Below, piece after piece: positions 49,795 through 64,000 of a stretch of 64,000 nucleotides of DNA. Each line of letters starts with the position of its first letter. Within the stretch, counting starts at the first letter, position 1. The stretch is from Phoebastria nigripes (Eukaryota; Chordata; Aves; Procellariiformes; Diomedeidae). The stretch is from positions 302,792 to 366,791 of the forward strand of contig JAYKAV010002020.1 in the NCBI GenBank assembly GCA_035582835.1. Reading direction: 5' to 3'. The position numbers were made by a program, and so were the translations under genes. Below the pieces are notes generated by a model. It had not been told where the DNA came from. It saw nothing but the letters and a program-made list of their open reading frames with translations, and made no database searches.

Positions 49795-52700
49795 CGGATG
49801 GAGGCCGAGGCCAAGGCCTCTTCACGGCATTCCTGGCTGCCGGGAAACAAGCTGCTCCGTGAATTTAAGTTTTGTTGGCAGCAGTTGGAAATTTGCTTTT
49901 AAAGGTTCAGTAGGTCTAACTCCACTGTCTCGTCTTCTCCATTCCCCAAACAAGCTCTCAAGGGAATTAAACAAGACATTTACAAAATACATCCGTGCAA
50001 AATTCAGAAAGTATATGCAGGATACACAGCCCAATTACTTAAATGCATCATCATCTTTTCTTCAGGGTATTCTACTTCAAAATTGTGTCAGCAGTACAGT
50101 TTTAAAACACCACAATTCACCACAAGCCAGTAGTGTATGATTCAGACAAAACTGTGTGCTCCCAGGAGAAAGTTAGCATGTACCAAGTCCCCTTTTCAGA
50201 ACAAACATTTCTTTGGCACAAGTAGTCCTTAATGCCTTCAGGCTCATTGTTTTGTGTATATTTGAATGTGGTGGAAAATAAGGATGTCCGAAGCATGACT
50301 TTTGCTATTTCATAAATGACAGAACAGAGAAAGACAGATAGAAGGATTGTTCTGCTACTCAGCTTGTTGATTACCAGGTCTGATTACGTTGGCTATTTTG
50401 AAAGAAAGTATGTAAATGATTAAAGACTAAAAAAGATATTAAGGACTAGTGAATATGGCTGGTCGACACACACAATAACAAAAGCTGAAATATTCCACCA
50501 CCACAGTGCGGAATTGTTTTCAAAGCAAATTATATTGTTCTACAATCCATTGATGAATAAAAATGAACAATACATAACAAGGTCCATATTCTGGTCCTGT
50601 AGACAGATTGCTGTCAGTGGTCCTGATCTTGCTTTTGTTCACAGCCATCTGGAGTTCATGTGCCTCCATATACAGTTGGGACTACATATGTGCATATTGA
50701 AGATATATTTTTACTTATGCACATAGCCTGTCCTTGACACAGCCTCAGGGTAAGAGCAGTATTAGTGTATTAAAATAATTACGCAAGTTCACCTCAATTA
50801 ATGAAAAACTCTTTAGATTAAACATCAACAGAAAACAATGTCCTTTGAAGGACAGGCCAGTACCGGGCACTTCTACACGTCAGTATACAACCAGTTGTGT
50901 AAATATTTGCAAAAGTTTGGGTTCCTTTCTCTCATATTATATACTGCGGTCTTGGTCTGACAGTACAGCATGCTACACCCATTAAAAGACTGCACAAAAT
51001 CTTCTGATTACAGGTGGTTGAGTCTAACTTGCTGACGGATTTTTTTTTTNCCCCAACAATTTGGTTTTCCAAATTTTACTAACTTTATCAAGTCCATTTT
51101 GGATCTGGAATTCCAGATATAAACCTGTATCTTCTTTTACACTACTTTGGTTTATGCTTTCATCACTCACAACAATAGAAGATTTTATTTGAATAATAAG
51201 GTGAGAGCTTTTATAATATTATTAAATATAAGAATATATGTCTAATTCTGATGCAGCTATTCTGAATGGCCTTTAATAAACTTTGGGATTAACCTCAAAG
51301 AAAATTCTTGCACAGTTTTAGATACAGCACTGTTTTTTCAACTGTATCATATTGTCTATGTAACTAATGCAACATTTATTTTCTTTGCTTTCCTATTTTT
51401 GTTTCCTCTGTCTTTGGAATACAGAGCCTTGGCACTGGTGTGTGGTTATAGAGCCCTTGGACTTCACTGTCGACATGAGCACAAGAAGCCGTACAACAGC
51501 TGCTCTCCGGGCACTGCCCGTCCTGCACCTCAGCAATCTCATGCAAGTAAATGCCTCACACTTGATCATGGCTGAATATGATATGGAGAAGGTGAGCGGT
51601 GTTATCAACCCGTAACGTGATATGATGGGAAGAAGAGCACAGCAGCACCAAGCTCTTTGCAGGTGGAGGATTCAATCCTATGAAAAACTAATCTAATATT
51701 TGTTGAAACAATTCTACCAAAAAAGGAAAGCAGGACTGCTTGTGTCAGAAGGGGTAAGTTTATCAACTGAACCAAATGGGATTCTCATTTATGCCAGGAC
51801 TGCCTCTGGCATCTACTGTAAGATCATTGTGAGCATGGCTCACTATGGCTAAACATCTGCAGGGGATGGACAGTGTCTTATGATAGGGGAAAATAAAAAA
51901 AGTCAGGAACTCCTAATTTCAAAACCTATCTTGGATATTGATAGTGCACCCTCGGATAGGCTGGGATTTGGAAGGAATTAGCTCATACGTAAACAAACCA
52001 CGCAGGCAAGACAACAGGCTTTTTAGATCAGGCAGTCACAAAATGCTTCAGAGAGTTAAAGCAATTAACGTGCTATCTATTATTGCCATTATCCGGTCCC
52101 TACCACAATTACATCTCAGTGCAGTTCCTGTTGATACCAGGATAAGAGCAGGCTAATTTTTCAGTTTGTGGACTGTATACACTAGCTCTTGAAGAGAACT
52201 GACATTGTGAGGAAATAAAAATATTTATACTAATAAAAAACAGTTGAAAACCACTGGAGAGACTTCCACTTGCTGTGCGATGCTTGAATGCACATTTTGT
52301 CTTTGCCTGCCCACACTACTGCTGTAAGTCCCACCTCATGCAGAGGCGGGGTCTACAAAACAGTGTCTACAGTTCTTCTCTATCATGTTGATAATTATCA
52401 CAGCTCCTTCTAACTGCACCACAGATACATGAAAACTCTCTTTGCGTCTCTTAGAGGCTCTCGAGGAGAGGAAGGAGACATAGAGACTACCCTTACCGAC
52501 CAGAACAGCGTGCAGCTTTACACCTTCACCTCTGTGGGTGCAGTGGGCGCTGCAGGGCACGGATGGGGCCAGAGAACAACTCCTGTGAGCAGGAGAGGGA
52601 GGAGGAGGGGGACTGGCAGGAAATCAAGACAGGGCAGAGATGCTGTTGCCTGGTTAGGGGCAGCACCCAGAAGATGCAGCAGGGAGGCAACTGGCCCCCG

Positions 52701-54951
52701 TGACGGAGACGCCGCGGGCGTTGTGGATCCAGTCGGGATGCTCAGCTAGATCACCAGGTTGCCAAGGTCATGCTACCTTGTTTTCAACTCCATGGGTGAG
52801 TTGTACTTGCTCCATTCAGATACAAACCTCCAGACTGCTGCACAGGCCTTTGCTGCTACAGCATACAGCTACTGAAAACTAATACATCAGCTGTAGTCCG
52901 TCTGGAGACTGCAGCTGGTCTGCAAGCAAATGGCCCCTTGCTGCAAAGTTTCCTGTCATACATTCATTAAGCTGATGCTCTGACATTTGTGTTAGCTGCC
53001 TCCTGGTTTGTAAACTCATTTTAAGACAATTTTGATCTATAGCACTAAGTGGCCCTGGTCTTGCCAGTCTAGGAAACGGCCCCCCTCCGCCTCAGACAGT
53101 GTCAGCGTTTCAGTCCATAGTGGTATTCAGTGGTGGTACCACTGCCATGAAGGAGAACTGGCTCACAGCCCGTACCTTTGCAAGGTGCTGCATCTTTTCC
53201 CCAAACTACTCCACCAAAAAATCCGCATTCAACTCGTTCACTTTCCAAGCAGGCTACCACAGGGGCCATCTTTATTCTCTGGCCCAAGAGCAAGATGGCA
53301 GGTTATTTCATTGGTAGAATGCTTCAGCTGTCTGGTATATTTATGATACTAATGGATCAATTGCCAGGCTATCTCTCAATGTGGTTTTATATTTTAAAGA
53401 ATTGAGAGGATGCCTAGAAGCTTGGATGAGAGTTTTTATACAGATATTTTACCCTTAAGTACAATCATACCTGCAATGGCTTCCTAAAGTTTGAAGAGCA
53501 AGCAACATGCAATGAACCCGTACTTTCAAACCCAGGATGTCTTGTCATCTCAAAATCAATCTTCTCCCAGCATTAAAAAAAATTGCAGACGTAACAACTT
53601 AGAAATTTTTCTTTCACTCCCTTATTCACAAAACTGAAATCCTGTTCCTGTTTTCAAATTTCAGTGCTTTGTTTTGAAAAAATACAGGACTAAATTTTTT
53701 TTAAATTTCTGATTTATGGAATTTAAAGAAAATGGACAACCACTTTCTTAGGAGCCTTTGCAAAAAATCACTTCTGGATCAAGACAACACCTGAAAATTT
53801 AAACCTCAGTTTCCTTCTTTGGCAGTTTTAACAACTGAAACTGGAGAAAAGGATTTATGATCATATATTCAGTCATCTTGCCAACTTTATTATTAGCAAG
53901 GGAACTCAAGTCATCAGATTTAAAGGAAATTCCCTCATATTGAGACTGGGGAACCTTGCTATAAAATAATGACAAATACAGACCAATGTTGTTTAGAAGA
54001 TGAAATTAGACGTTAAGTCCTAGTAAAGGGATGAAAGCTTTCCATATAAAAAAATGTACATATTTACACACATGCTTACACACTGCAAAAATTGCTAGTT
54101 CATTACTTTAGTAATAGTACCTATAATGAATATATATAAGCAATGGATAACGACATGTCTAAAGATCTATTCAATTTACTACAGTCACTGAGAAAAACTA
54201 TTCAACTTTCATTTTAATTACCCAATTAGACAAAAGAAATATTTTTATCTTCAAGAACCCTTTAGCTGTGACTAATCACACCTTGATTCAACTACTTACA
54301 AATTAAACATGAACACAAATGATTAGAACCACTCCAAAAATTAACAAAAGGTCTGTAAGACTCTCATGTATTGATCTGAGATCGTAAATTCAATAGAAGT
54401 CAACAAGATCTGGCAGTGCTAAGTACCTGCTTCAAAAGCCAAGCCATGAGTCTGAAGTCATTTTTCTCCACATGTTTATGGCATGACATTGTAAATTACA
54501 GACTACGTGGTATTCATGGCACTATAGGGCATTTTCAAAAGTGACCCATTTTCAGTATAAACGTTGCATCCTCTGCAAATTAAAATTTGGGTAAATCGAG
54601 TGTAGGAAAGTAACCCCTTCACAGAGGACCAGCTCATGTGCCGTTCGCAGTCTGATCCCATATCCTCCAAAGTCAGCAGAAATGGAGTGGCATGTCGTGC
54701 CCGAACGTGGCACGTGCCCTTGAGCTTACCAAGTGTTTCCCTTCTGCAAGATGTCACCTTCTTTTCCCACCCTTCCCTGTGATAATTTTTCTTCTCTGCT
54801 CTTAAACAGAGAAGAAATTCTTCTTGAGTCTCACCACAGATACAGCCGTACATGGAGCAGCTGGTGTGCAAATGTCACACGTGTGTATGTTCGAGCACAG
54901 AAGTTCGCCAGCCATCTGTCTGTCTGCATTCCCTCATAGTCTCTGTTTTTG

Positions 54952-54992
54952 TACACACACACATACATTATGTGTGTGTATATATATATATT
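54952..54992. repeat. Compound CA/TG/TA microsatellite
   Basis: A (CA)n run passes through CATACATTATG into (TG)n and then (TA)n; the CA and TG blocks can pair as a hairpin. Confidence 0.85.
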
Positions 54993-55684
54993 CACCGCTG
55001 ACATAGAACTACTTTTGGGTCCAGATGGGGATACAGATACACTTGCAGATGAACATGGATAAAGTGCTATGCGCCGACTATAGCGCTATCACACGTACCT
55101 ATGAAAAGTCACTCTGTCTATCAGAATGGACTCCCAGTTCAAAAGCAAATTTCCACCCAAGTCTAACTGCATTGTAGCCAAACTGAAGAACTGATATTAT
55201 AAAGTGCATGATATTTAAGCAATTGACTTCAATCAGACTACTGTGTGTGTAGAATTATTCACATGTGGAAATGTTTGCAGCTTTGGGCCCCAAACCACTT
55301 CAAATTTTTCATGCCACATCCTCTTTTAACACAGTTCACCTTTCTTGAAGTTTGAGACAAATCAAAAGGGCACTTACAACATATTTTTGTAGATTTTTTT
55401 TTACAGGTTTAACTCTTAAAAATCTCCTCAAATTTTTTTGGCTCACAAAATGTGAAGTCCTCTTTTATTTACAACCTCCAACAATGATTGTGTTCTCTTT
55501 CCAGAAAGCCTGGCCCTTTCCCTATTTCTGTTTGGGGAATTTTGACCATCTGCAGATACAGGCTTAATCATCATGAAGGATCCATTTCCCTTTCATACAC
55601 AGCTAGTATTTGTTAGTTTTAAATATGCATTTGTAATTTCTTGCAGAATTATGCATTATTTGCTAGACTGGATGCATAGAAGTG

Positions 55685-55860
55685 TATATGCATATATATA
55701 TATGCAAAAATATAGAAAATAAATCAGTGTATATTTAAAAACATAACTATTGCAATAATGAATCTATACATCCATGTACAAAAAATATGTCATCCATACA
55801 TACGTGCATGTGTTTGTATGTCTATATACATATATAGACATGTATATATACATACACCGA
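55685..55860. repeat. TA/CATA-rich tract with short palindromes
   Basis: Repeated TATA and CATA words, including TGTCTATATA/TATATAGACA at 55819-55840 (10-bp arms, 2-nt loop) and then TGTATATATACA. Looks like decayed simple repeat. Confidence 0.75.
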
Positions 55861-58800
55861 TACTCATTCATTTGCAGAAGACTTTGCTACAGATTGCTGT
55901 ACAAAACAGACATATATTCAGTGTAAGATATCTTACCGTCATTTGAAAACCTGCATACATATTTTGCATCAAAGAATGGATGCATTTTTGAAATGACCAT
56001 GGTCTTTAAATTACTTTATTTCTACGTATAGGTATGCACGTGTATTTGTATACATATGAGCAGAAATGACTGCTGTGCTAAATCTGGATTTGCAATAACA
56101 TAGGTATATAACTGATAGATAATAGAGTCTTACACATACACATAAATCACATAGTCACACATTGTAAACAATTACGTTTCTACTGCGCATGCAGCCATTT
56201 AATTTTTTAGGCACATCTTTATAATATGTTACAATGATTTTTTCTTAAGGAGATGCATGGAATTATATTAAATCCTGCAGATATGTAACTTGGTAAAATG
56301 TTAAAACTAACAACCTGGCAACTCCACGTACACACCTGCATTTACTGGCAAAAGGGCTTCCTCTCTTTCGGAGCCTGTGTCGAGCCCACCGTAGTGGAGA
56401 GGGCTGACTGGAGGGTGTTTCGGCTCTAACCTGGGGTAGGACCACACTCCTCTCCCTTGTTTGCACAGAACCTGATCTTCTTGACTGGGTCCCTTAAACA
56501 CTAACAAGTGATCAGTATTAACAGTGTAGCTAATATATGAATGATGCAGGTGATGTAACAACCTCCCCAATGTTAAAAAGTCTTAAAAATATTGTCCTAC
56601 CATTTCTCCACTGCCCTCCACAGATCCCTCGCAAGATCTCCAAGGTTACTTTCAGAGGTCTATTCAGGTTTAACTTTGCTCTGGTTTTATAAAAGGCCTA
56701 CCGCAAAATAAGGAGACTCTCAAGCCCAGATCTTCTCCCCCTAACCTCAGGGTGAGGAGAAGGAGGTTCTCCATGTTCATTAAGTTATGTATTTGCGTAA
56801 GTTTGATTTCAGTGGGAGGTAAAGGTGGAGGAGGATAATATTAGTTAGAACAGAATTATCAATGTTTTGCATATTTTGTGATAAGAATAAAATGTGTTGA
56901 ATGTATAGGTGTTTTGAGCAGCGAATAATGGTGCTTCAGTTGATCAAACAATTCAGAATAATGACTTCTTGCTAAAACATACTGATTTTTTTTTATTTGG
57001 GAAGAACGCATATTTACTGCATGTCACCGTTCAGTTTTGCTGTGATGAATGTTAAACTTCTCGAGTTAATCAGCAAAGCTAGTAAAGTAAGCAACAATAA
57101 TTTGGTTGGTTATTTATTTTATTACACTGAGAAACTGGCTGACAATTTTAGCTTTTCCACTTAGAATTGCCAGCAACAAAAAGCTTTTTCTTGTCTCTGT
57201 ATATATTAGACTGTTTAAAACCATAATCTAGATTTCAGCCAGAGGGAAACTGCCATCTTTTTAAGTTCATTCTTAAATTTTGTGCATGCACGCATGTACA
57301 TTAAAACGTTAAAAATTTGGAGGGCTTGCTTGGAAATAATTTCAATCACTTTGCAAGTAGAAGGTGCAATACAAAACATACAATTATCATAACTTTTCCT
57401 GCATTTGTTGATTTAAGGTCTTTATCCTTTTAATTTGTTTTATAAACTAAAAAAAGAGCTGCCTTCCACAATCTATCCCACAACTCAGTATTCATGCACT
57501 GTACCCAGCACAAGGATACAATAAGAATTAATATGTATTTACAGGACAGGTAGGAAAATATTTTTTCTCACTATGTAGCTTCCCTAGAATTCCTTAATTG
57601 TAGTAAATTAAATTAAACACAATAAATGGGCATGCCTACTTGCCTACATGGAATTGCCTACTTCCTATGCTTAGTTACCATTAAAGCTCAATTTCAAATG
57701 AACATGCTTTCAAGATTTCTTTTTTTTTTTCTGGAATTAGCACAAGTTATATCTGGTAGTTCAGTTTTTACATTGATTTGTATCTTACACCAACTGTACG
57801 CCAGAGCAGAATATTTATTTCAAGGCCTGTTTTCCTTCACTTTTCTCTGATTCCAGTACAACCTTAATCTCTTGTCACTTTTATATAAAACACATAATAC
57901 TGCAGACAGCACTGGATCATATGGAATAGCTTAAGAGGAGAAAAGGCTCTGCTCTTTACCACCAAAAGTAATACGTAAACCCTTCTCACTCATTCTTCAG
58001 TTCAGTATTTTGAGAAGCCATTTCAGATACTTAAAGCTGACATCCATTTGGCTTTCGGTTGGTTTAAAGATTGTGCAAATCCCCACACTACAGTAAATCT
58101 TAATGCAGAGTTTCTGTTTTTCAGTGGGAAGCATAGAAAGTTTTCCTTGATTTTCTTGATTTTTACATATTTTGCATGAAAATGATCACACATATGAAAA
58201 GAGAGAGATATTTTAGGAGAGCTACATTTGAACATTATGAGAACATTTCCCATACTTTATTTTTGAATCCTGGCAGACTTGATTCAAACTCAGAGATATT
58301 TTACCCAACGGCTTTTCATAAAACTCCACTGAAAGATACATGAATTTAAAAACCTGCATTTAAATTGATGGAAACAAAAGAAATTACATGAGGGATTTTT
58401 AAGACAGGTGTTTTATAATGTATTTTTGTAATGAGAAAAACACAAGCACACAGATGGTGAGAGGAAGTTAATAGATAATTCAGTATGTCATTAATTCAAT
58501 AACTTTGAACTCTAAAGACTTCACCAGTTTTTAAGCAGAGTCATTTAATGAAAAAAAGGCAAGTTGCAAACTGTGTGTCCGCTGGCATGTCTTATCAACA
58601 AAAGGAAAGAACAGTTTTCTTGCTAGAGTGAGAGGTTTCATATTCTTTCAATGACCGTGTGCACAGGAGACAACCAAAACAGATCCCTAACTACGTAGGG
58701 GTCTTGGTCTCACACTTCTATATTACGAGAGCTAGTCTTATCTGTAGTTTGACATAAATCAGGATAACCTTCAAAAGCAACTCACTGTCACTCATGAGGA

Positions 58801-61800
58801 AAAGAGGTATCACCAGATGGTACAACAACCTCAACCCGGGCAAGTGTCAGTTATTGAGACTGGTACTCCATGCTCACACTTGTGTGTGACAAGCGGCATC
58901 GTGCACGGTACGTAACCACAGCCCTTCGTGCCGGCTTCTGCCAGGAGAGGTGTTCGTTCCCTTTCCGGCACATGCTGGGTCTTTCCTATGTGATAGGTCA
59001 CCACGGCCCCCCGTTGGGGAAACCCCCAAACCATAGCAGAATCCACGTGTGGTTTCCAGCGGATTCATACATTTCATCAGGTAAAGACAAGCATGCCAAG
59101 TTCAGCCCCACCTTCATCCCTTAGTAATTTACACTTCTGCTTGGTTTCTGTAACCAAAGACCAAATGCGATTCCTTGTGCAAAAGAAATACGACGCAGAC
59201 ACAGCAGCAAGCGATTGTGCAGGGTGGGAAAGATCAAACGATCTGCAACAAACTCAGGGCACAGCCACGAGCAGGGCTAGGCACAAGCAAATACTCCCTT
59301 ACCCACTCTGCAAGGAACATGCGCACACAGTAAGTGTTCAGACCGTGTCCCCAGCTATCCTCCAGCTGCCGTGCCAGCAGTGACGGCGATCCTCCGGCAC
59401 AGCCTCCAGCAGAACGTGACTGCTGGGACCATTGCTCCCTGCTACTTTGGCAGCTGCTCATTTTAGACCTCATACACCAAGGTTTTGTACCCATGACTTC
59501 CAGTGCTCACACTCACTGCTGCATTACAGAGGTTTTGCTGGCTCCAAATGTCTCCCCTTCCACTGTAGACCGACGCTTTCAGTGGATTAGGAAGGTTTTC
59601 CAGTTCTTCACTGACATAAGAATTGAAGCACAACTAAATTCTGCTAAGTGCGTATGAAAACTGTATTTGGATTTGTGGAGAAGAGCTAATGGTAGGCTGC
59701 AACTCACAAATCTTGTTGTTAACATCGCTTTGTTGTATTTGTGTGATCCTGTCCAGTATTTTAAAGCTGTAATGCTTTAATAGTGGGCTTGAGACAGCTG
59801 CAGCCAACTTCCTTTCTTAATTACTACACTGGGGTTATCCCAAGACATTTTTCAGCTGCAAGTTGTGCTCATAGCATGGAAACACTTGAAAACTGCTTAT
59901 TTAATAAAATCACACACTGCTGGCCAAAAAGTGAGAACCTAATTTGGAAATGATGTTAAGCTGTGTAGCGTGATGCCTGAAATGTCACATTAAGACTTTG
60001 AAAAAGACAAGTTTCACAGTTACTTCTTTTTTTTTTTTCCAAACCATAATCAAAAGCATTTTAAAAAATTCTGCAATTTTTCATTATATGGTCAATGCCA
60101 AATTGAATTAATCACTTGAACGGTGGATTCAGTAACGTTCAACTGTTTCTTAATGAAAACTATAGAATCATAGCACCAACATTTTACAAAGAAAATGGGG
60201 GTGTTTGCTTTAAAGAGAAGAGGTATTTTTCATTGAAAATCTTTTTCATTTAAAGCTCCTAACACAGCTGCTGCTATGCATCTAGAGCTGCACAGCAAAA
60301 GCAAGAGAAGAAACAGCAGAATTTCATCTCTCTGCCTGGGTGTCCTCCTGGCTGGTTATGAGAAAGTGTCACCAAGAAAAGCTCCTCGGGGGCTTCCACT
60401 GGTGCAGCCCCGCTGCTCTACAAGACGGGCCAGAGGTACAGCCTGTAAGACCGCCACCACAATTTCTGTTTGTTTCCTGTGTGCTCTGGGTATACTGCAA
60501 AGCATCCACTTACATCTTTAAGGATTTCTATGGCTTGCCCCTAGCTGTACAAGAGATTGCCTCCCTGATATCACTGGCACTGGCAGCTGTTACCAGCTGA
60601 TGCGACTTTAGCATCAGTCTCTTTGTTGCTGGGTTTATGCAGCAGGGAGAGTGCTTTCATTTCATCCCCAAATTCACACTCCCAATGGAGCAGGTGAGCC
60701 AGAACCTGTTAAACTTCTACATATAAACATTTTCTTGACAAAGCTGGTCACCAGGGTGGAAAAGTATTTTTAGTAACTTTCTGGAAGTATAACTACAACT
60801 TCATGGTTTTACTGTGCTGCATGTAGCTATAAGGACTGTCTTCTGATATAGGCAATCATGTGAGGCCTGATGCTCTTCTGCCATGAGCCCATCTCACACT
60901 GCTTTGGCACGGTAAAATTCCCTTAAGATGGGATTAAATGACATTAATGTACAGCCACTTTGCCCTGCTGACAAACTATGAATTTGTGTCTTGCTATACA
61001 TGAGAATCAAGTCCATTTTTTTAATTTTAATTCTTTGCTCCGGAACTTAGATAGCAAGTACGGATTGCTTATATAAACACAGATTCTCTATAAATACAAA
61101 ACTACTATTTTTCCTGCTTTGTAGCACCTAATATAGTGAATATAAAGCTTGGTATTATGCCCCACCAAGGCCTACTCCTCAATTTAGCAGGAAGCAAGTG
61201 CACGTGGGGCTTTTCTACCCTGCGATTACTGCCCAAGTCTCAAACGTGGTATTCACATCAAGTCTGTACACGCTTTCTCTGGTAAATTGAACTTCACTTG
61301 TGTGATACATCTTCCGAGCTCTCTTTGAAAAATGAGATTAAATCCCGTTCTAAAGTCAAGTAAGTATATGTGTATGGTCTTTTCTACTGGAACATTTGTA
61401 AACATCCACTGATTCTAAACAGTGGGTTTTGGAAATGTGAAATACAAAGCAGCACAATGCAATGCACAATCCCACCTTATTCTGACAGCAGCAGCAGACG
61501 GGTATGTACTGACACCAGAAAAATGCTGACAGATCTGCTTGCTAACAACTATCTAATCTCATTCATCCTACCTTTTTCCTCTGCAAGTATTTTCTTCAGG
61601 ATAAATCCTGGGTTAAAGCTGGCCTCCTCCAGATGCCACAGCCCCACTCCTGCCCCAGCCACAGGTGGAAACACGGCTGAAAGAAGTAGTTAGAAAATCT
61701 TAAAGCCACATTCAGATTTTTTGCGGGGACCTGTGTCAGAGGGATGGTTCCGGCCTCTGTGCACTTCCTCCTCATTCACCTTTTAGATTAACTGCCTCTC

Positions 61801-61876
61801 ATTGGCAATGTGACAAGACCATCCCACCACCCCTACAGAGTCGTAAGATGCAGGTTTTGTAAGCAGAATCTAGAAA

Positions 61877-61917
61877 TGTGTGTTCACAGATGTGCACACA
61901 TGCACACACACACATAC
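61877..61917. repeat. Short CA-rich microsatellite
   Basis: Interrupted CA units (GTGCACACATGCACACACACACATAC). No gene context. Confidence 0.7.
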
Positions 61918-64000
61918 TGCTCTCTAAGGGAATTTCACACCATGAGCATGCCACAGTTGGCTCAGAAAGCAGAGGAGAAGAAGCCGGGGGGGTGAGATGA
62001 AAGCAAAGAGTTACAGCCGTGGCCATTTAGACAGCAAACAAAGCCCCTTCATCTCAGAAAGTGGCAGAAGCGCTTGTTAGACCCAGCAGGGCCAGGCAGA
62101 TGCTGGAACCAGAGCCAGTGACAGATACGTTGGCAAATTAAAAATAGTTTGAATCTCACTTCAGTCCTAAGAACCTAAATTTCACCTTTCTCAAATTCTC
62201 ACAATAAAATCTTCACCTAAATTTGCTTGGGAACATTTAAGATGAAGCAGAACAGTTTCCTCATAACCATGATGTACTTCACAAATGGGGAAGAAAGCCA
62301 TCCTTTGAAGTGTTGCAGGTTTACACATGCCTATCTCTCCTGGGTTCATAGTTCATACAACAGCAAAGGGAATCAGAATCAGACCCACCATTTTTAGAGT
62401 AATTCCCGTTTTCTCTCTTTTTTCTTACATTGGTTAACATGGAAAATACTGGCATGGCACAGCCCATCACACCCCTTTTTCTACATTTATACAAGACCTT
62501 TTTACACTGAAGTGGAAACAAACTCTGGAACAAATGAAAATCCAGAAGATACATAACCTGGGGCAGGATTAGACCACTGTTTAACAGGATATCACAATAC
62601 TGAGTATTTAACAGATGGTATTCAAAGTAAAACCAATTATGTGAATCAATTTCACAAATTTATTAACAGAAGTAAAGCTACAGATACTGAATTTAATTCA
62701 GAATATCAATTCACATTAAGACATTTAGGAAAAAAAAGAAAACGCAATGAACTCACCAGACGCAGGAAGCTGAAAGCGGCTGTTGGAAATAAACGTTACG
62801 AAAATCAGCTATTCTAGACGAGCTAGGGGAAGAAAAAAAGAAGAGTGGCGTTCCGTGCTCTTGGCTTTTTCAGATGGACTTCTATTTTAGCAGATTAGAA
62901 CAATTATATTATTGTGAGGGAAAAAAAAAACCCCAAGCCTCAAGAGGTAACCAGAGACCACTGCACATACAGGCCAAATTAGTCCTGGCAACTGGGTCTA
63001 GCTCATCCGGAGGCAGCAGTGACAGCAGACCCAGATGTAGTGTGACGAGAAATAGCGGAGTGGTTTAGGGTAAGTCAGCTTCCTGGTGAGAGCTCCTCAG
63101 CTCTGCCTGTGTGGGTTTTGTTGTGGCTTGGTATATGAGTGTATATGTCTCTCTCTCTTTGGTGACTATGGGAGCAGATGTAAAAACCTTGAAGATGGGG
63201 GAGGGGGGCAAAACCTCCAGGCTGCAGAAAGCTTTCTCTTTGCACTCTGCTGCTCCTACAGCCGCCTCCTCTCTGCTGTAGCGGCTAATGGCATAGCGCA
63301 GCCCAGCAGCTCCTATACGTGCTAGGAGAAAAGGAGCAGATCGACAACTGCCCACCAGTGCTACGTGCGATTCACATTCCAGTAGCATGAACAAGACATG
63401 GAATATTTTTATGCAAGCTGGAATATGGCCCTGCCTTTAAAAAAAAGAGAGTTTACATGTTTAGTTGACCTTGTGCAAAACCCAAGGCAGGCACTGTTGG
63501 GCTGATTTGAACTTGGGTTTGTCTTAATTCAGTGAGGATTCCCCAGTAGCATTGGTTAGGATTGACCAGCACAAGGAGGCTGAGCAGGAGGAGGGACCAC
63601 AGGCATGGAGACTCCCGCCTTTCCCAGCGGGAACTTGAGCTGGCCAGTCTCATCACTTAAAGCTTTTCTACCACAATGCTGAAAGCAAAGCTCTGATGAT
63701 AGTTGCAGGATTTCAAGTGCCAGGTCTATGGTCTATACTCCAGGAGCTGTGAGCACAAGAGGTTGTCCACTTTGGATGATCAGGCAATCAGACTGCAGGG
63801 AGGGCATTCCTGTCCCATACTCCTGAAGCAGCCCAAGAGCCCTGGCACAGCAGGAGAGCTGCCCCAGAGCTGAACACGAGGGGCCCCGATGACCAGCGCA
63901 GTGGGCTGTCTGCTCCTCAGTCAGAGGCATGAGCAGTGGGTTCCCCAGCAGCCTCCAAACCAGCCCTGGAGGCAGAGAAATGGAACCCAAGTCCTTTTCA

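Larger units (their letters stand above)
48166..64000. other. RHOH upstream region
   Basis: No protein-coding gene is supported across this span. It probably contains non-coding RHOH 5' exons and introns. A single N is at 51050 after a T run. A GC-rich patch at about 52500-52760 has open frames but no recognised product. The short frames in the rest show no family signal. Confidence 0.55.

Noticed and set aside
51050..51050. Ambiguous base N after a T run (another at 34145)
   Set aside because: Sequencing or assembly ambiguity; neither lies in a gene.
60160..60176. CTATAGAATCATAG resembling the octamer-like tail of avian CR1 elements
   Set aside because: Only one imperfect unit and no reverse-transcriptase similarity upstream; not enough to call a CR1 copy.

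Overview
This is vertebrate nuclear DNA, most likely from a bird. Two spliced genes can be read with confidence on the minus strand: RHOH (single coding exon near 48 kb) and CHRNA9 (five coding exons between 4.6 and 10.5 kb). As I recall, RHOH also lies directly upstream of CHRNA9, in the same orientation, in mammals. The avian assignment rests on CHRNA9 resembling the chicken protein as I remember it, the short RHOH-CHRNA9 distance (about 37 kb) and the scarcity of visible interspersed repeats. No species can be named from the sequence.

Layout: 1-4584 is CHRNA9 3' UTR and intergenic DNA. 4585-10456 is CHRNA9. 10457-21573 is non-coding, with a perfect 13-bp hairpin near 12.46 kb. 21574-23707 is a minus-strand, two-exon gene for a 370-residue protein related to DIRS/Ngaro-type tyrosine recombinases. 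About 23.15-24.65 kb is a CpG island. 24450-26314 is a broken copy of the same gene on the plus strand, head-to-head with the first. 26315-47478 is mostly non-coding, with a candidate retroposed 3' end (28.5 kb), short minisatellites, a hairpin and one weak two-exon open reading frame (45.1-45.9 kb). 47479-48054 is RHOH. The remainder is RHOH upstream DNA with a possible TATA/ETS promoter near 49.65 kb and a TA/CA-rich microsatellite tract at 55-56 kb.

The most unusual content is the head-to-head recombinase pair inside the RHOH-CHRNA9 interval. The minus copy has an intact frame across a phase-1 intron with canonical splice sites, a CpG-island promoter and a poly(A) signal. Its catalytic pocket is degraded: the first arginine and the histidine remain, but the lysine, the second arginine and the nucleophilic tyrosine are replaced. 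The plus copy shares the intron position and phase and two of these losses, but carries frameshifts and stops. This pattern fits a transposon recombinase captured as a host gene, inactivated as an enzyme before it was duplicated, with one copy kept open and the other decaying. This is inference from one sequence; expression data and orthologue comparison would decide it.

CHRNA9 (hair-cell nicotinic receptor) and RHOH (haematopoietic GTPase) are not known to act together. Their adjacency looks like conserved synteny, not a functional unit.
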